Assembly: GCA_965248905.1 (NCBI GenBank)
Contig: CBDFKS010000004.1
Span: 231,530-295,529, forward strand
Source: CBDFKS01 sp965248905
Lineage (GTDB): Bacteria > Chloroflexota > Dehalococcoidia > Lucifugimonadales > JAGWBF01
Reading direction: 5' to 3'
DNA: 64,000 nt
Shown: positions 35,195 through 44,850 of the stretch, piece by piece
How the letters are laid out: every line of letters begins with the position of its first letter
Position numbering within the stretch: the first letter of the stretch is position 1
Notes under the pieces: model-generated
Told to the model about the DNA's origin: nothing
The model's input: only the letters and a program-made list of their open reading frames with translations
The model's database searches: none
Translations under genes and position numbers: made by a program

Positions 35195-36031
35195 TTAGCT
35201 CTTCTTTACGAATTTCTCAACCTTCTGGTCTACCACGTTCGCAATGTAGATATCCCCCCTGCTGTCGGTACATATATTATGTCCCCAGCCGAAGGTACGT
35301 CCACGGGAAAGCAGCTCGCCTTCCACGTTGAGGATACTTAGACGGGGAATCTGGTCGGTGATATATACGACCTGATTAGAGTCGATATGGAGGCCCATGG
35401 GCTTGGCGAAGTCGGTCCATTCGCTAATATATGCACCTTCTCCGGTGAACACCTGGATTCGGTCGTTCTCCCGGTCGGCCACTAATACACGCCCATCTCC
35501 AGCTACTGCCACACTGTGGGGGACCCGAAACTGGCCATGGCCACTGCCCGGACTGCCGAAAGATGCGATGTACCGGCCATCTTCGGAAAACCGGTGTATG
35601 CTGGAATTGGCGTAGCCGTCAGAGATATAGAGGTCGCCAGAGGGCGCAACCGCTACCGAGGTGGGATGGTTGAAAGGCGCCTGCTCCACGGCTTGATGCC
35701 TGGTTCCGAGAGTCATGAGCAACTCACCGTTAACGGTGTACTTCAATACCTGGTGGGCATCCCGTTCCACCAGGTACACTTCGTCTTTAGGGCTGACGCA
35801 GATTAGATGGGCGTCCAGGACATCTTCAGCCCGCCGCGGCCATGCAGCAACGAAGCTACCGTCTTGATTGAAGACTAGCACGCGGGGACCCTTTTGCTGG
35901 TATACGTAGACTCTATCCTGGGAGTCGGCCGCTACCGCGCTGGGCTTCTCAAACACGTGGCCGCTGGGGAGCTGTGCCCATTCCCCGTAATACTCGTAAA
36001 CGTACCGCCCTGTCCCTATGGTTACCACCAT
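35195..36031 (-). CDS. NHL-repeat beta-propeller protein (paralogue)
   Basis: The 278-residue propeller has repeats such as QAPFNHPTSVAVAPSGDLYISDG and GHGQFRVPHSVAVAGDGRVLVADREN. It shares the TIGTGRYVYEYYGEWAQLP start with the 28315 protein (TVGTGKYTYKVIEDWAKLP), so the two are paralogues. It has AGGAGGT before the ATG and no signal peptide. It lies upstream of the second PrpD gene on the same strand (103-bp gap), suggesting joint expression. Confidence 0.82.
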   Translation of the reverse strand: MVVTIGTGRYVYEYYGEWAQLPSGHVFEKPSAVAADSQDRVYVYQQKGPRVLVFNQDGSFVAAWPRRAEDVLDAHLICVSPKDEVYLVERDAHQVLKYTVNGELLMTLGTRHQAVEQAPFNHPTSVAVAPSGDLYISDGYANSSIHRFSEDGRYIASFGSPGSGHGQFRVPHSVAVAGDGRVLVADRENDRIQVFTGEGAYISEWTDFAKPMGLHIDSNQVVYITDQIPRLSILNVEGELLSRGRTFGWGHNICTDSRGDIYIANVVDQKVEKFVKKS

Positions 36032-36401
36032 CGCATTTCACCTCCTATAGTAGAGCCAGTCGCCGGAATAGACATCATACTGCAGCCGAACCACTGTCAT
36101 CAATCGGACCAGCTGACACCGAACAGTGACGATCAAATATTCAACCTGATCTGTTAGGATTGGTAACTTCAGGGATCCATGTGGATGGGGCAACTGGAGA
36201 AATGCCGAGGGCAATAAAGACATTGGATTACTGGCTTAGGAGAGTGCTAACGTACCAAGAGGCGGGCAATGGCTATATGATGGTGCGTGTCCAATCAGAA
36301 TTTCAATAGATATTCCGAATGTGGTGAACGAAGAACCTCGTCCGTCGATTCAGGTGCCCGGTTAAGCCGCTATAAACAGGGATGCATTAGGCAAAATCCT
36401 A
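36032..36401. other. Gene-free region
   Basis: 370 bp between the NHL gene start and the end of the PEPCK-like gene. No ORF, clear hairpin or repeat family member is seen. Confidence 0.4.
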
Positions 36402-38708
36402 CTAACGCACACCAAGAATTCCCAGATCGAACAGCAATTTTTCGCTTTGGTCCGATAAATTGAGTCCCTCAGCACGACCAGCGTAATACTTCTGGCGCAG
36501 GGCCCTTAACAGGTGGGTTACAGGGCATTGGCCTTCACCACTGTGATCAGCCAACTCCTCTAACGAGTCGTAGGACCGGTCTACATGCCAGTAAAATGAT
36601 AGCAGCCACGCCAATTCACGCTCGCTAGTCGGCGGAGGGATGTCAGACAGGTCAATAAGCGCGTCTATGACCTTGGTATACCGCAATATTCCGGCCTTAT
36701 CCTTCGAATCCCGGCTATAATAGCGTCTCCGTCTGAGCTCCACTACCCGTCTAGCGTACTCGTCGTCACCATATATCTGCCTCGGCAGCCATTCATTCCT
36801 GAGATTCACCACCTCTTCACCCTTGCTATTAACAATGGCCACCGCCACGTCGGAGCCTAGATTAGAGTCGTACTCGAACTTTACGGCTTCTCGCAGCACC
36901 GCTTCCTGTAGCATGAGCGTAAGTTCCCTCGGTATCTTCTTATAGCGGGGTCCACTGGCTTCATCATTGGTTTCCGCACCGACTCCACCCGTGTTGAATA
37001 CGTAGTACTCCTGCTGAAGACCTCCCCGGCCTATCTGCTGCAATATGTAATGCATCAGATTAGCATTCTCGTCTTCCAAGCCGATGATGAAAGGATCGGA
37101 GAAATATTCTACATAGGGCCTACCTATGGCGCCGGTAGCCGCTCCCATCTGGACCGCTTCACCGTACATCAGCACTCTTATATATTGCTCCAGGGTCAGC
37201 CGTCTAAGGGGCGCTATTACGGTGTTTTGTCGCATCACTGCTTGCCAGAAAACCCGGTCGGTGTATTCCATGGGAACGTGAACAGAGTCCTTGACACTAC
37301 CGCCCGTGATCGCCTCAATCACATGCTCGGTACCTTTCCTGGCGAGGAGGCGGCGGCGGGACACAATGGCTCGCATGTTACGAACGGGATTCTGTACGAA
37401 GTCGGGTACCCCTTGCTCGACGTTCACAGGAACATTTTCCAGGGTTTCCTGAGGGTTTGGGGCATCAGTTGCTCCCCGAACGACGTCGTAGGTGATCGGG
37501 TCTTCCTCTTGGGTCAAACCGGCAGGCATGGCATAGAAGTTATTTTCGGTGCCATCGATACCATGAGAGATTCTGACGCGATGTCCCCCGCGTATGATCT
37601 CCTTGGGCTCCGCCAGCGGTTGCAGGAGAATGATATCGTCGTTCATTGGGTAGACGCCCTCATCGGAATCATTCGGGAGACCTAAGACCTTGGCGAGCTC
37701 GCTATTCGCGAACTCTATCATGGTGGTGAGGGTACTCTTACCGTGCAATGATGGTCCGACTGTGAGCATGGCAATATTGTTTATGTTACCGCTTATGGTC
37801 CTGGCACGAGCCATACTGAGAGCAGCCTGAATCGCTATTCCGTTCTGCTGCTTGACCAGGAACATAGCTATGGACAATGGCCCCATCTTATGCTCGCCGA
37901 CGTAATCGAATCCTAGATGCAATGAAAGGCCTCTGGTAGGGGCTTTGAAGATAAGCTGAGCCAGACCAGCTTCTTTCACACGAGATTTCAGGTCTTCCGG
38001 TATGCGAATATCCTCCATCCAATTTGGTATGGATATTTCCAAAATGTCTGGCGTCTTTTGGAGATCAGACTCCGGGAGATCGAAGGTGAGCTGACGCCAC
38101 ATGTACGGTGCCTGTAGATAGTGATCGCCGAATAACATTTGGCGGGCATGGAAGGAGCGTCCCGCCGCGTCGCATATCTGTCTATCGGACTGGATGATGG
38201 TTTCCCCGGCCCCGAGTTTCTCCTTCATGTAATTGGTGATATACCGGAATACCTCGGCAAAGAGGGCCTGACTCTCTTCGCTGAAGGCCAACGCATCTCT
38301 GTTTTTCAGGAAACCATCTATGAAATATTGGGTGAGGTCTGGGCGGCGTACAACCCCCAATTGACTAAAAAAGGCCAGGCCGCCATGGTTTAATCGCACT
38401 ACCGCATCGGGCCAAGCCCTAGAGGCAGCCTTGCCCGCTGCGTTAGCTTTCTCGGCCTCAAGAGCAAGCTGTGTGGCCTCTTCAAGGATTTGCTTCTTCT
38501 GCCCTTCGGGGAGCTCCTGGAAAATCCTCATATTGCTAAGGAGCCACTCATTGGACGGGTTGAAGTATTCGCTGTTCGATCGGTGGCCTTGCTTGCCCAA
38601 GGCTACAAGCTGATCTAGCTCTTTGACAAATTCCGGGTTTATGGACGGCCCGTCGAGGTAAGAGCCGGACCCTTGCTGGACTTGTGGAGCTTTGGTACTG
38701 TCTACCAA
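36402..38708 (-). CDS. Large PEPCK-like P-loop protein
   Basis: The 768-residue protein has a Walker A of PEP-carboxykinase type, GPSLHGKST near residues 317-325, followed by YPMNDDIILLQPL (kinase-2 like DD) and ENNFYAMPAG. These match the order in ATP-type PEP carboxykinases and the wider PEPCK/HPr-kinase fold. PEPCK is normally about 540 residues; here about 250 extra N-terminal residues with NHGGLAFFSQLGV and SIPNWMEDIRIP segments are present. The start is TTG with GGGGGA upstream. Whether it makes oxaloacetate/PEP or is a protein kinase-like relative cannot be decided. Confidence 0.65.
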   Translation of the reverse strand: MVDSTKAPQVQQGSGSYLDGPSINPEFVKELDQLVALGKQGHRSNSEYFNPSNEWLLSNMRIFQELPEGQKKQILEEATQLALEAEKANAAGKAASRAWPDAVVRLNHGGLAFFSQLGVVRRPDLTQYFIDGFLKNRDALAFSEESQALFAEVFRYITNYMKEKLGAGETIIQSDRQICDAAGRSFHARQMLFGDHYLQAPYMWRQLTFDLPESDLQKTPDILEISIPNWMEDIRIPEDLKSRVKEAGLAQLIFKAPTRGLSLHLGFDYVGEHKMGPLSIAMFLVKQQNGIAIQAALSMARARTISGNINNIAMLTVGPSLHGKSTLTTMIEFANSELAKVLGLPNDSDEGVYPMNDDIILLQPLAEPKEIIRGGHRVRISHGIDGTENNFYAMPAGLTQEEDPITYDVVRGATDAPNPQETLENVPVNVEQGVPDFVQNPVRNMRAIVSRRRLLARKGTEHVIEAITGGSVKDSVHVPMEYTDRVFWQAVMRQNTVIAPLRRLTLEQYIRVLMYGEAVQMGAATGAIGRPYVEYFSDPFIIGLEDENANLMHYILQQIGRGGLQQEYYVFNTGGVGAETNDEASGPRYKKIPRELTLMLQEAVLREAVKFEYDSNLGSDVAVAIVNSKGEEVVNLRNEWLPRQIYGDDEYARRVVELRRRRYYSRDSKDKAGILRYTKVIDALIDLSDIPPPTSERELAWLLSFYWHVDRSYDSLEELADHSGEGQCPVTHLLRALRQKYYAGRAEGLNLSDQSEKLLFDLGILGVR

Positions 38709-38970
38709 TTGAGTGTCCCCCAGTTTCGTTAAATGATCGCGTAATAGCTCTCTTGATTAGAGCATTGGGCACCCGATAGCTGGGCATTGCTTATGCTACA
38801 CGGTTCTCAGAATGGTGTCAAAGGCTTGGACGGGCGGACGTGAGCGAAAAATGTTTGTTCGGGAATACAATGCGCCAATACACGAGCTTGATCTCGCGGA
38901 GAACCCTTTGCTCTAGAAGACGACTGAGGCTCCTGAAACAAAGGGATAGGGCTTGAAAGTGAGCAGACAG

Positions 38971-39046
38971 TGGCGCGCCCGGCAGGATTCGAACCCGCAA
39001 CCCCTGGGTCCGAAGCCCAGTGCTCTATCCATTGAGCTACGGACGC
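38971..39046 (-). tRNA. tRNA-Arg(TCG)
   Basis: A cloverleaf on the minus strand: acceptor GCGTCCG/CGGGCGC, D-arm AGCTCAATGG, anticodon loop CTTCGGA (TCG), T-loop GGTTCGAATCC, discriminator G and encoded CCA. Confidence 0.95.
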
Positions 39047-39122
39047 GTGTGATTTAATCGATGGAGAGTTTAGTTTCTAGCAGTCCTATCTGAGTATTTC
39101 CAGATCCAGCCTGGTTGGGAAA

Positions 39123-39200
39123 TGGGGTGAGCGATGGGATTCGAACCCACGATCTCCTGGGCCACAGCCAGGCGCCTTAGACCACTTGGCTACGCTCACC
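39123..39200 (-). tRNA. tRNA-His(GTG)
   Basis: A cloverleaf on the minus strand with an encoded extra G at -1, acceptor GTGAGCG/CGCTCAC, anticodon loop CTGTGGC (GTG), discriminator C73 and encoded CCA. G-1 and C73 are the tRNA-His identity elements. Confidence 0.95.
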
Positions 39201-39337
39201 ACGGCTGCTGAGAATTAGACATCAACTAAAAGTCTACGGGAAACCGGTCGTGACGTCAACAGACGTGCCCGTGTTAGATATCTTTAGATGTACATATGAG
39301 ACGCTATATCCCTGTTCAAAACGTCGTGCCAGGCACC

Positions 39338-40852
39338 CTATTTCGCGTCGGCAAGCTTCACAGCCAGGTCGATTAGGGTTCTCGTGGGAACGCCGGTACC
39401 TCCCTTAACCAGATAGCTCTTATTCTTGCTGCTGAAGTAGGTCCCTGCAATGTCCAAGTGAGCCCATGGGGTGTCTTCGGCGAACTCCGCCAGGAACATG
39501 GCAGCGCTGATTGAGCCGGCCCCGCGACCACCCGTGTTCTTGATGTCTGCCACGTTGCTCTTTATAAGCTCTTTGTAATCATCGTACATGGGTAGCTGCC
39601 ATATTCGCTCTCCTGTATGCTGGCCAACTTGGATGAGCTCGTCTATCAGCCCCTGGTCATTGCCCATGACTCCGCTACATTCGTTGCCGAGGGCTACCAC
39701 CACGGCGCCGGTCAAAGTAGCGATGTCAACTAAACGGGTAAGCCCCTCACGCCGCGCGTAGCAGAGCGCGTCTGCCAGCACGAGCCTGCCCTCCGCGTCG
39801 GTGTTGATAACCTCGATGGTCTTGCCGCTCATGCTGCGCACCACATCTCCCGGGCGCTGAGCGGAGCCACCGGGCATGTTCTCGGTGGCGGCGATGATGC
39901 CGGTCACATTTAATTTGGGTTTGAGCCTGCCAATGGCTTTCATGGCGCCGATTACCGAGGCTCCGCCAGCCATATCTCCCTTCATGTCCTCCATACCCGC
40001 AGCCGGCTTTATCGATATCCCGCCCGTATCGAAGGTGATCCCCTTTCCGATGAGACCCAGGTTATTGGCGGAGTTTTCGGGGTCCCCGGTGTACTTGAGG
40101 ACAATCAGTTTGGGAGGCTGGTCGCTTCCCTTGGCCACGCCCAAGAAGGCCCCCATACCCATCTCCTCCATTTGAGCTCGCTCCAGGACCTCTATCTCAA
40201 GCCCCTCCTGATCAGCCACCTGGCTAGCAAGCTCCGCCATCCGTGTGGGGGTCATAACATTAGCGGGCTCATTGACCATGTCTCGGGCGAAAATAGCCGA
40301 TTCAGCCATCAGACAGCCCCACTCAATACCTGCCTCTAGATCACTGACCTTGCCGGCATCACCCTCGACTATTAGCAGCTCGTCCATCTTGTTGTCGTTG
40401 CCATCGTCGTTGTTCGTTAGATAGTTTTTGAAGCTGTACAGGCCCAGGAGACTACCTTCAGCGATCGCCTGGCCGGAGGATTTAGCTTCGAGACCCGCGA
40501 TTCCAGAGCCGTGGGCTATGGTCGCCGCTTTCTCCATACCTAGTTTTCGAAGGTAGCGACAAGAGCCCGCCATCACCTCACGGATGGTCCCCTGGTCAAA
40601 TTTCTCAGCCTTGCCCAGACCAGCCACCAGCACCCTTGCCGGGCCTATCTTGCCAAAGGTGTGTATGAGGGTTGTCTCTCCCTTCTTACCCTTGATCTCC
40701 CCGTCTTCGATGAGCTGGGAAATTGCGCCGTCCAGGGCCGTATCTACAGCTCCAGTGGCGCCACCGGGTTTCTGCACACCCTCGAACAGATTGACAATAA
40801 GGGCGGGTATTTTTATCTGTGTTACATCTTCCTGGACTACCTTGATGTTCAC
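39338..40852 (-). CDS. pepA: Leucyl aminopeptidase (M17)
   Basis: The 504-residue M17 peptidase has the C-terminal catalytic domain with KGITFDTGGISIKPAAGM, the signature NTDAEGRLVLAD and DIATLTGAVVVALG. The metal-binding Lys, Asp and Glu residues are in place. The N-terminal macro-like domain is also present. The start is GTG 40852, because AAGGAGG lies 5 bases before it; the ATG seven codons upstream would put the RBS inside the gene. It is a cytoplasmic peptide-trimming enzyme. Confidence 0.92.
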   Translation of the reverse strand: MNIKVVQEDVTQIKIPALIVNLFEGVQKPGGATGAVDTALDGAISQLIEDGEIKGKKGETTLIHTFGKIGPARVLVAGLGKAEKFDQGTIREVMAGSCRYLRKLGMEKAATIAHGSGIAGLEAKSSGQAIAEGSLLGLYSFKNYLTNNDDGNDNKMDELLIVEGDAGKVSDLEAGIEWGCLMAESAIFARDMVNEPANVMTPTRMAELASQVADQEGLEIEVLERAQMEEMGMGAFLGVAKGSDQPPKLIVLKYTGDPENSANNLGLIGKGITFDTGGISIKPAAGMEDMKGDMAGGASVIGAMKAIGRLKPKLNVTGIIAATENMPGGSAQRPGDVVRSMSGKTIEVINTDAEGRLVLADALCYARREGLTRLVDIATLTGAVVVALGNECSGVMGNDQGLIDELIQVGQHTGERIWQLPMYDDYKELIKSNVADIKNTGGRGAGSISAAMFLAEFAEDTPWAHLDIAGTYFSSKNKSYLVKGGTGVPTRTLIDLAVKLADAK

Positions 40853-40869
40853 ATTGCCTCCTTCAATTC

Positions 40870-41535
40870 TCATCTGCTAGGTAAAGTCGTTGGAAATTCG
40901 GTTTCTTTTATGACTTCCTCTGTGATGTGCCGCACCTCATCCAAAGTCTTTTCTAAATCTGATTCTTGTGGACCAAAGGTATTAATAGCATCTTTTGCAG
41001 GTTCTAGGAAGGCTTTGACCGGGGAATTAGGGTCTTCATATTTTAGCATGAACTCCAGATATGTACTTGTTCTCCAATGATCTTCTTCTCTTTCCATGAC
41101 AGCCTCGGCCAAGACCTGCCGATGATAATGATAGAATCGAAGGCAATGATTTTGGGCTATATTCTCTAGACGCGATTCTATTCCCAGCAGTGTTTTCCTC
41201 AAAAGAAGTCTCAGATCATCCATCTTAATTTGCCCCATCTGGTGATAGATCCCGTCCAGTAGTAGGATGCGTTTATACGCGAGCGCGTTTGCTAAAGCAT
41301 ACAGTGTGGTCGAATAGTAATAGGCTCTATCCATCACAGCTTGACCACCCCTGTTCCTCACGTTATCAAGTCTGTACCAAAGGGATTCCATCGCGTCTTG
41401 GAGCTGCAGCAAATACCGTTGCACTACACGCTCTTGGATTCGTTTTTGCTCTTGCCTCTTTTCCCACCAATACCCAAATACGGCAAGTATTGCAACAACG
41501 AAAGCACCAATCAGTCCACCAATAATTTCATACAT
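40870..41535 (-). CDS. Hypothetical membrane-anchored protein
   Basis: The 221-residue protein has one N-terminal membrane helix (IIGGLIGAFVVAILAVFGYWW) and a cytoplasmic, helix-rich charged domain. No family is recognised. Base composition is more AT-rich than that of its neighbours, and no clear RBS is seen, which may indicate recent acquisition. It is on the same strand as pepA, 18 bp upstream, and may be co-transcribed. Confidence 0.7.
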   Translation of the reverse strand: MYEIIGGLIGAFVVAILAVFGYWWEKRQEQKRIQERVVQRYLLQLQDAMESLWYRLDNVRNRGGQAVMDRAYYYSTTLYALANALAYKRILLLDGIYHQMGQIKMDDLRLLLRKTLLGIESRLENIAQNHCLRFYHYHRQVLAEAVMEREEDHWRTSTYLEFMLKYEDPNSPVKAFLEPAKDAINTFGPQESDLEKTLDEVRHITEEVIKETEFPTTLPSR

Positions 41536-41636
41536 CTATTACGACAAATTTTTCAGTATCTCGACAAACGTGCTAACCTCTAGGCCGTATGCCTGGACAG
41601 AGTGGGCGTCCTGCCACCATTCCATTGCCTCATCCC

Positions 41637-42260
41637 TTACATCCTAATCCGTATCCATCCTTTGATCTCATCTGCGATTTTCAATACACACACAGAGATG
41701 TCTCCGGAGGTATCCACTACAAAATGCTCGCGCCTTATAGGCTCAACTGTGCTGCACATATTCTGATAAATCTGCCAATCGGCGTCTGAATTGTCCTCCG
41801 GGTCTAATTTTTCCGAGCGTTTTTTAAGACGTTGGTAGACGACCTCAGGATAGGCTCTCAGAAATATCGGAACTAGTGTGGCTCCTACGTTGTCCGCGAT
41901 GCGGTATAGGCGTTCTCGATGCCTCTCCACCAAATTGGTGGCGTCGACCAGTACGGGCATTCCTTCGGCAAGCAGATCACCAATCAGCACATGGCAAGCG
42001 TTGAATAAACTGGCACTCTCTTCAGATTCGTAACTGGGAGTCTGGAATAGCACCTTGCGAAGCGCATCGCTCTCCAATATCAGTAGCGGAATCTGCGCGG
42101 CCAGCATTCGACTGAAATAAGACTTGCCGGAACCCGGAAGACCGCTGACTATTACCAACGCCGGCCTTGCGACCGGTGGCGGTCTTTCCGAAAGGCTTGC
42201 TCTGAGTTGCTCGACGTCCCGTTCAAGCCGAGTCTTTACATCTAGTATTTTTCTTATCAT
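41637..42260 (-). CDS. AAA-type small-molecule kinase (zeta-toxin/tRNA-ligase-kinase-like)
   Basis: The 207-residue P-loop protein has Walker A SGLPGSGKSYFS near residues 39-50, the acceptor-binding LESDALRKVL and DATNL motifs and the lid Arg-rich QRLKKRSEK, typical of the AAA_33 family. These kinases phosphorylate small molecules or RNA/DNA ends. The start ATG lacks a strong RBS. The substrate is unknown. Confidence 0.82.
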   Translation of the reverse strand: MIRKILDVKTRLERDVEQLRASLSERPPPVARPALVIVSGLPGSGKSYFSRMLAAQIPLLILESDALRKVLFQTPSYESEESASLFNACHVLIGDLLAEGMPVLVDATNLVERHRERLYRIADNVGATLVPIFLRAYPEVVYQRLKKRSEKLDPEDNSDADWQIYQNMCSTVEPIRREHFVVDTSGDISVCVLKIADEIKGWIRIRM

Positions 42261-42299
42261 GCACTGGCCACGGATCTTTTAACCGAATCATTATTGATA

Positions 42300-43166
42300 C
42301 TACGGTTCAGCATATAACGCCAGGCCTAATAGGCCAGGTCCCAGATGGGCTCCCATGACCGGGGTAAACTCGCTGACAAAGATCTCCTGGCAGTTAAGCT
42401 CTGATTCCACTCGACAGCACAGCGTATCGGCATCGGCGGACGCTTGGGCATGCATCACGTTCACGTGCACAGGCCTGTCCTGTGCCCTGTCGTGCATTAT
42501 TGCGACCAGTCGCTCCATGGCTCTAACCCGGGTCCTGGGCTTCTCCACCACCCTGGCTTCACCCAATTTCAGCTCCGTGAGTGGTCTTATGCCCAGAATG
42601 GAGCCTGCCCATGCGGCAATCCTCGGCACTCTACCGCTTTTTCTTAGATAGAAAAGGGTATCAAGGAAAGCCAGCAGGTCCACCCTGGGAATAAGCTCCT
42701 CTACCCTTGATACCACCCCATCGAGGTCGGCTTCTGTTTGTGCTGCCTTGGCTGCTTCGAGGGCAATGAGACCCTCGGCTCCGGCGGCTGCTCGGCTATC
42801 CACAATGGCGATTGTGCATCCTGGTAGCTCCGTCTCAGCCACACGAGCCGCGGCCATGGCGGAATCATAGGTAGCACTGAAATTGGCGGAGACCGTTATG
42901 CAGACAACACTTTCCGCAACACGGCTCGCCGACTGGAAGGCCTCAAGAAAGCTGGCAGGCTGGGGTGAGGACGTGGTAAACACGGTGTGGTTTTTCTGAA
43001 GTAGCTCGTAGAATTCGGTAGGGCCTATATCTATGCCATCCCGGAAGGAGCGATCGCCAATTGTAAGCTGATGAGGTACTACGCAAATTTGCCACTTCTC
43101 GAGCAACTGTTGCGGAAGACAGCTGCTGCTGTCCACCACTACAGCTACCTTGCGTTTGTGAACCAA
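42300..43166 (-). CDS. DegV family protein
   Basis: The 288-residue fatty-acid-binding DegV protein has VVVDSSSCLP at the N-terminus, the TSSPQPASFLEAF phosphate-binding-like segment near 75-87, VDSRAAAGAEGL and FLRKSGRVPRI. Known role: binds acyl chains for FakA-type fatty-acid kinase. No fakA is seen nearby. It overlaps the HAAS-protein gene upstream by 22 bp, so it is expressed in the same operon. Confidence 0.9.
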   Translation of the reverse strand: MVHKRKVAVVVDSSSCLPQQLLEKWQICVVPHQLTIGDRSFRDGIDIGPTEFYELLQKNHTVFTTSSPQPASFLEAFQSASRVAESVVCITVSANFSATYDSAMAAARVAETELPGCTIAIVDSRAAAGAEGLIALEAAKAAQTEADLDGVVSRVEELIPRVDLLAFLDTLFYLRKSGRVPRIAAWAGSILGIRPLTELKLGEARVVEKPRTRVRAMERLVAIMHDRAQDRPVHVNVMHAQASADADTLCCRVESELNCQEIFVSEFTPVMGAHLGPGLLGLALYAEP

Positions 43167-44152
43167 TGAGTCACAACCTCTCCCTGCTCTTCAACAAGCA
43201 TATGGGAAGGGCCCCTTCTTTCAAGTCTGGATTGAAACATGGCTGGGCCGAAAATAAAAGCCACCGAAGCCAGGGTGATCAGAATCACGGAGAGTAGGCC
43301 GAAGCTGACGGGGATTGCCACCAGAGTGAACACAACCAGGACGATGGTGGAGGCCGTTAGAAGACCGATTTTTAACAGCCGGTGCCCAATCTTCATGAAC
43401 ACGCCGGTAGTCACAGCCAGGGCCAGGAATATCAGCGCCCTATCGGTATCGGTTGCCCGTATTTCGGGTTGATTGGCGTCCCAGAATGCTCCCCTCCAAT
43501 TGAGGAATAGCATCCATGAAGTCAGGAACGGAAATGGCAGAGCGGTGAGAGAAGCAAGCAGCCAGTCTTGTCGCACCACTCTTGTGACCACCTTGGACAT
43601 AATCCACAACGAAAAGGGAACGTAGGCGACGATGAGCATATATATGGGCACACTGAAGGGCAAAGCGCCAGTGGTGAGGAACTTCCAGGTACCATACCCG
43701 AGGGCTATGAGCGCCATAAGCCAGGAAATGGCCGGCGCTGCCATCGAATAGCCCAGCCAGGTGTAGGTCCATTTGGGTTTACCCGATTTCCATCCTCTGA
43801 GTGTGACCAAAGTTACGCCGACTAGCAGGACAGCCACCAACAGATACCTGGTCCACAGATGGAGGGCAAACAGGGATGCCAGGAGTAGGTGTGGCAACGC
43901 AGCCAGCAGAATGTCTCTCCAGGAGCCCTTGCTATGAACGGAGTACATTCCGTTGGCGATGGGGCCTGGCTGTCCAAGGTCACGAAGAGCTTGAGCCAGG
44001 GCCTCTCTGTAGGTGAGCCCCTCTTCTTCTAGCTCCTGGACCTTCTCTTCCAGATGCCCTTGAAGCTCGAGAGCGATCTCTCTGTTCTTCTTGGGGTCAA
44101 GCTTGAGCTTCCCGGTCAGCGTCTGGAGGTAGCGCTGGACCTCTATGTCCAC
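43145..44152 (-). CDS. HAAS-domain multi-pass membrane protein
   Basis: The 335-residue protein starts with a HAAS/permease-prefix domain (VQRYLQTLTGKLKLDPKKNREIALELQGHLEEKVQELEEEG, about 5-45), an intracellular helical hairpin, followed by about eight membrane helices. Such proteins are typically encoded next to PadR regulators, as here (22 bp downstream of padR). The predicted role is in membrane sensing or transport, not defined. Confidence 0.82.
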   Translation of the reverse strand: MDIEVQRYLQTLTGKLKLDPKKNREIALELQGHLEEKVQELEEEGLTYREALAQALRDLGQPGPIANGMYSVHSKGSWRDILLAALPHLLLASLFALHLWTRYLLVAVLLVGVTLVTLRGWKSGKPKWTYTWLGYSMAAPAISWLMALIALGYGTWKFLTTGALPFSVPIYMLIVAYVPFSLWIMSKVVTRVVRQDWLLASLTALPFPFLTSWMLFLNWRGAFWDANQPEIRATDTDRALIFLALAVTTGVFMKIGHRLLKIGLLTASTIVLVVFTLVAIPVSFGLLSVILITLASVAFIFGPAMFQSRLERRGPSHMLVEEQGEVVTHWFTNAR

Positions 44153-44174
44153 AAAGGTCTCCTTTTTGGCTGAT

Positions 44175-44507
44175 CTAAGTAGGCTGGGCCAGCATTATGG
44201 AATCCACGGCCTTAGCGAATCGTCGCCATTCCCTCAGGCGTTCATCCAGCACGGTCTGACCCTTGGGTGTGATATTGTAATATCGACGAGGCACACCAGA
44301 ACCGACTTCTCTCCAGTCGCCCTCCACCCATCCTGCCTCTTCCAAGCGATGCAGGGCGGGATAGAGGGTCCCTTCTTTGAAACGGAAATAGCCGTTGCTC
44401 CTCTTTTCCATTTCCTTGACTATTCGATATCCGTACATAGCTTCATCGGCGAGCAAGGAGAGGAGAAGAGTCTCAGTGTTTCCCTTAAGAAGCTCTTTGT
44501 GATACAT
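44175..44507 (-). CDS. PadR family transcriptional regulator
   Basis: The 110-residue winged-helix repressor has LLSLLADEAMYGYRIVKEME, the FKEGTLYPALHRLEEAGWVEG recognition helix and RRYYNITPKG wing. It heads the padR-HAAS-degV operon and likely autoregulates it. A promoter (TTGACC 44565-44560, 17 bp, TAAAAT 44542-44537) lies 30 bp upstream of the ATG. Confidence 0.9.
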   Translation of the reverse strand: MYHKELLKGNTETLLLSLLADEAMYGYRIVKEMEKRSNGYFRFKEGTLYPALHRLEEAGWVEGDWREVGSGVPRRYYNITPKGQTVLDERLREWRRFAKAVDSIMLAQPT

Positions 44508-44536
44508 GGCACGTCACCGTTAGAGGACTTTGAGTG

Positions 44537-44565
44537 ATTTTATACCGTATGCTCTAGGCGGTCAA
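44537..44565 (-). promoter_or_regulatory. Promoter of the padR operon
   Basis: On the minus strand TTGACC, a 17-bp spacer and TAAAAT precede the PadR ATG. No ATGT-N8-ACAT-type PadR operator is visible. Confidence 0.5.
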
Positions 44566-44630
44566 GCTCACTGCTGCCACGGGGTACCCGTCAGGTTTTT
44601 GCGCGCTCGTGCGGCGACCTAGGCAATTTG

Positions 44631-44785
44631 TACCGTAGGGGCGACCCTACGGGGCGGTTTTCGGCACTCGGACCACTAGGCAAAACTTTGATGGACACCC
44701 GCTGCCACGGTAATGCTGAGCCCTTCCTACCTCAAGGTAAACTCCGGGAAGAATCTATCGGTCGCCGCAGAGATTCTTCTCTCCG
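44631..44785. repeat. Palindromic repeats (family C and a family A-like piece)
   Basis: CCGTAGGGGCGACCCTACGGGGCG at about 44635-44658 is a family C palindrome (GTAGGGGC core). Further on, GAAGAATCT...AGATTCTTC (44752-44781) resembles a family A arm. They fill much of the 343-bp gap between padR and yggT. Confidence 0.45.
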
Positions 44786-44850
44786 ATCGGGGTTACAAAT
44801 AAGCGCCTGCTGGCGCGCTGCAACTAGGGAAAGATGATCGCTGCTATAAC

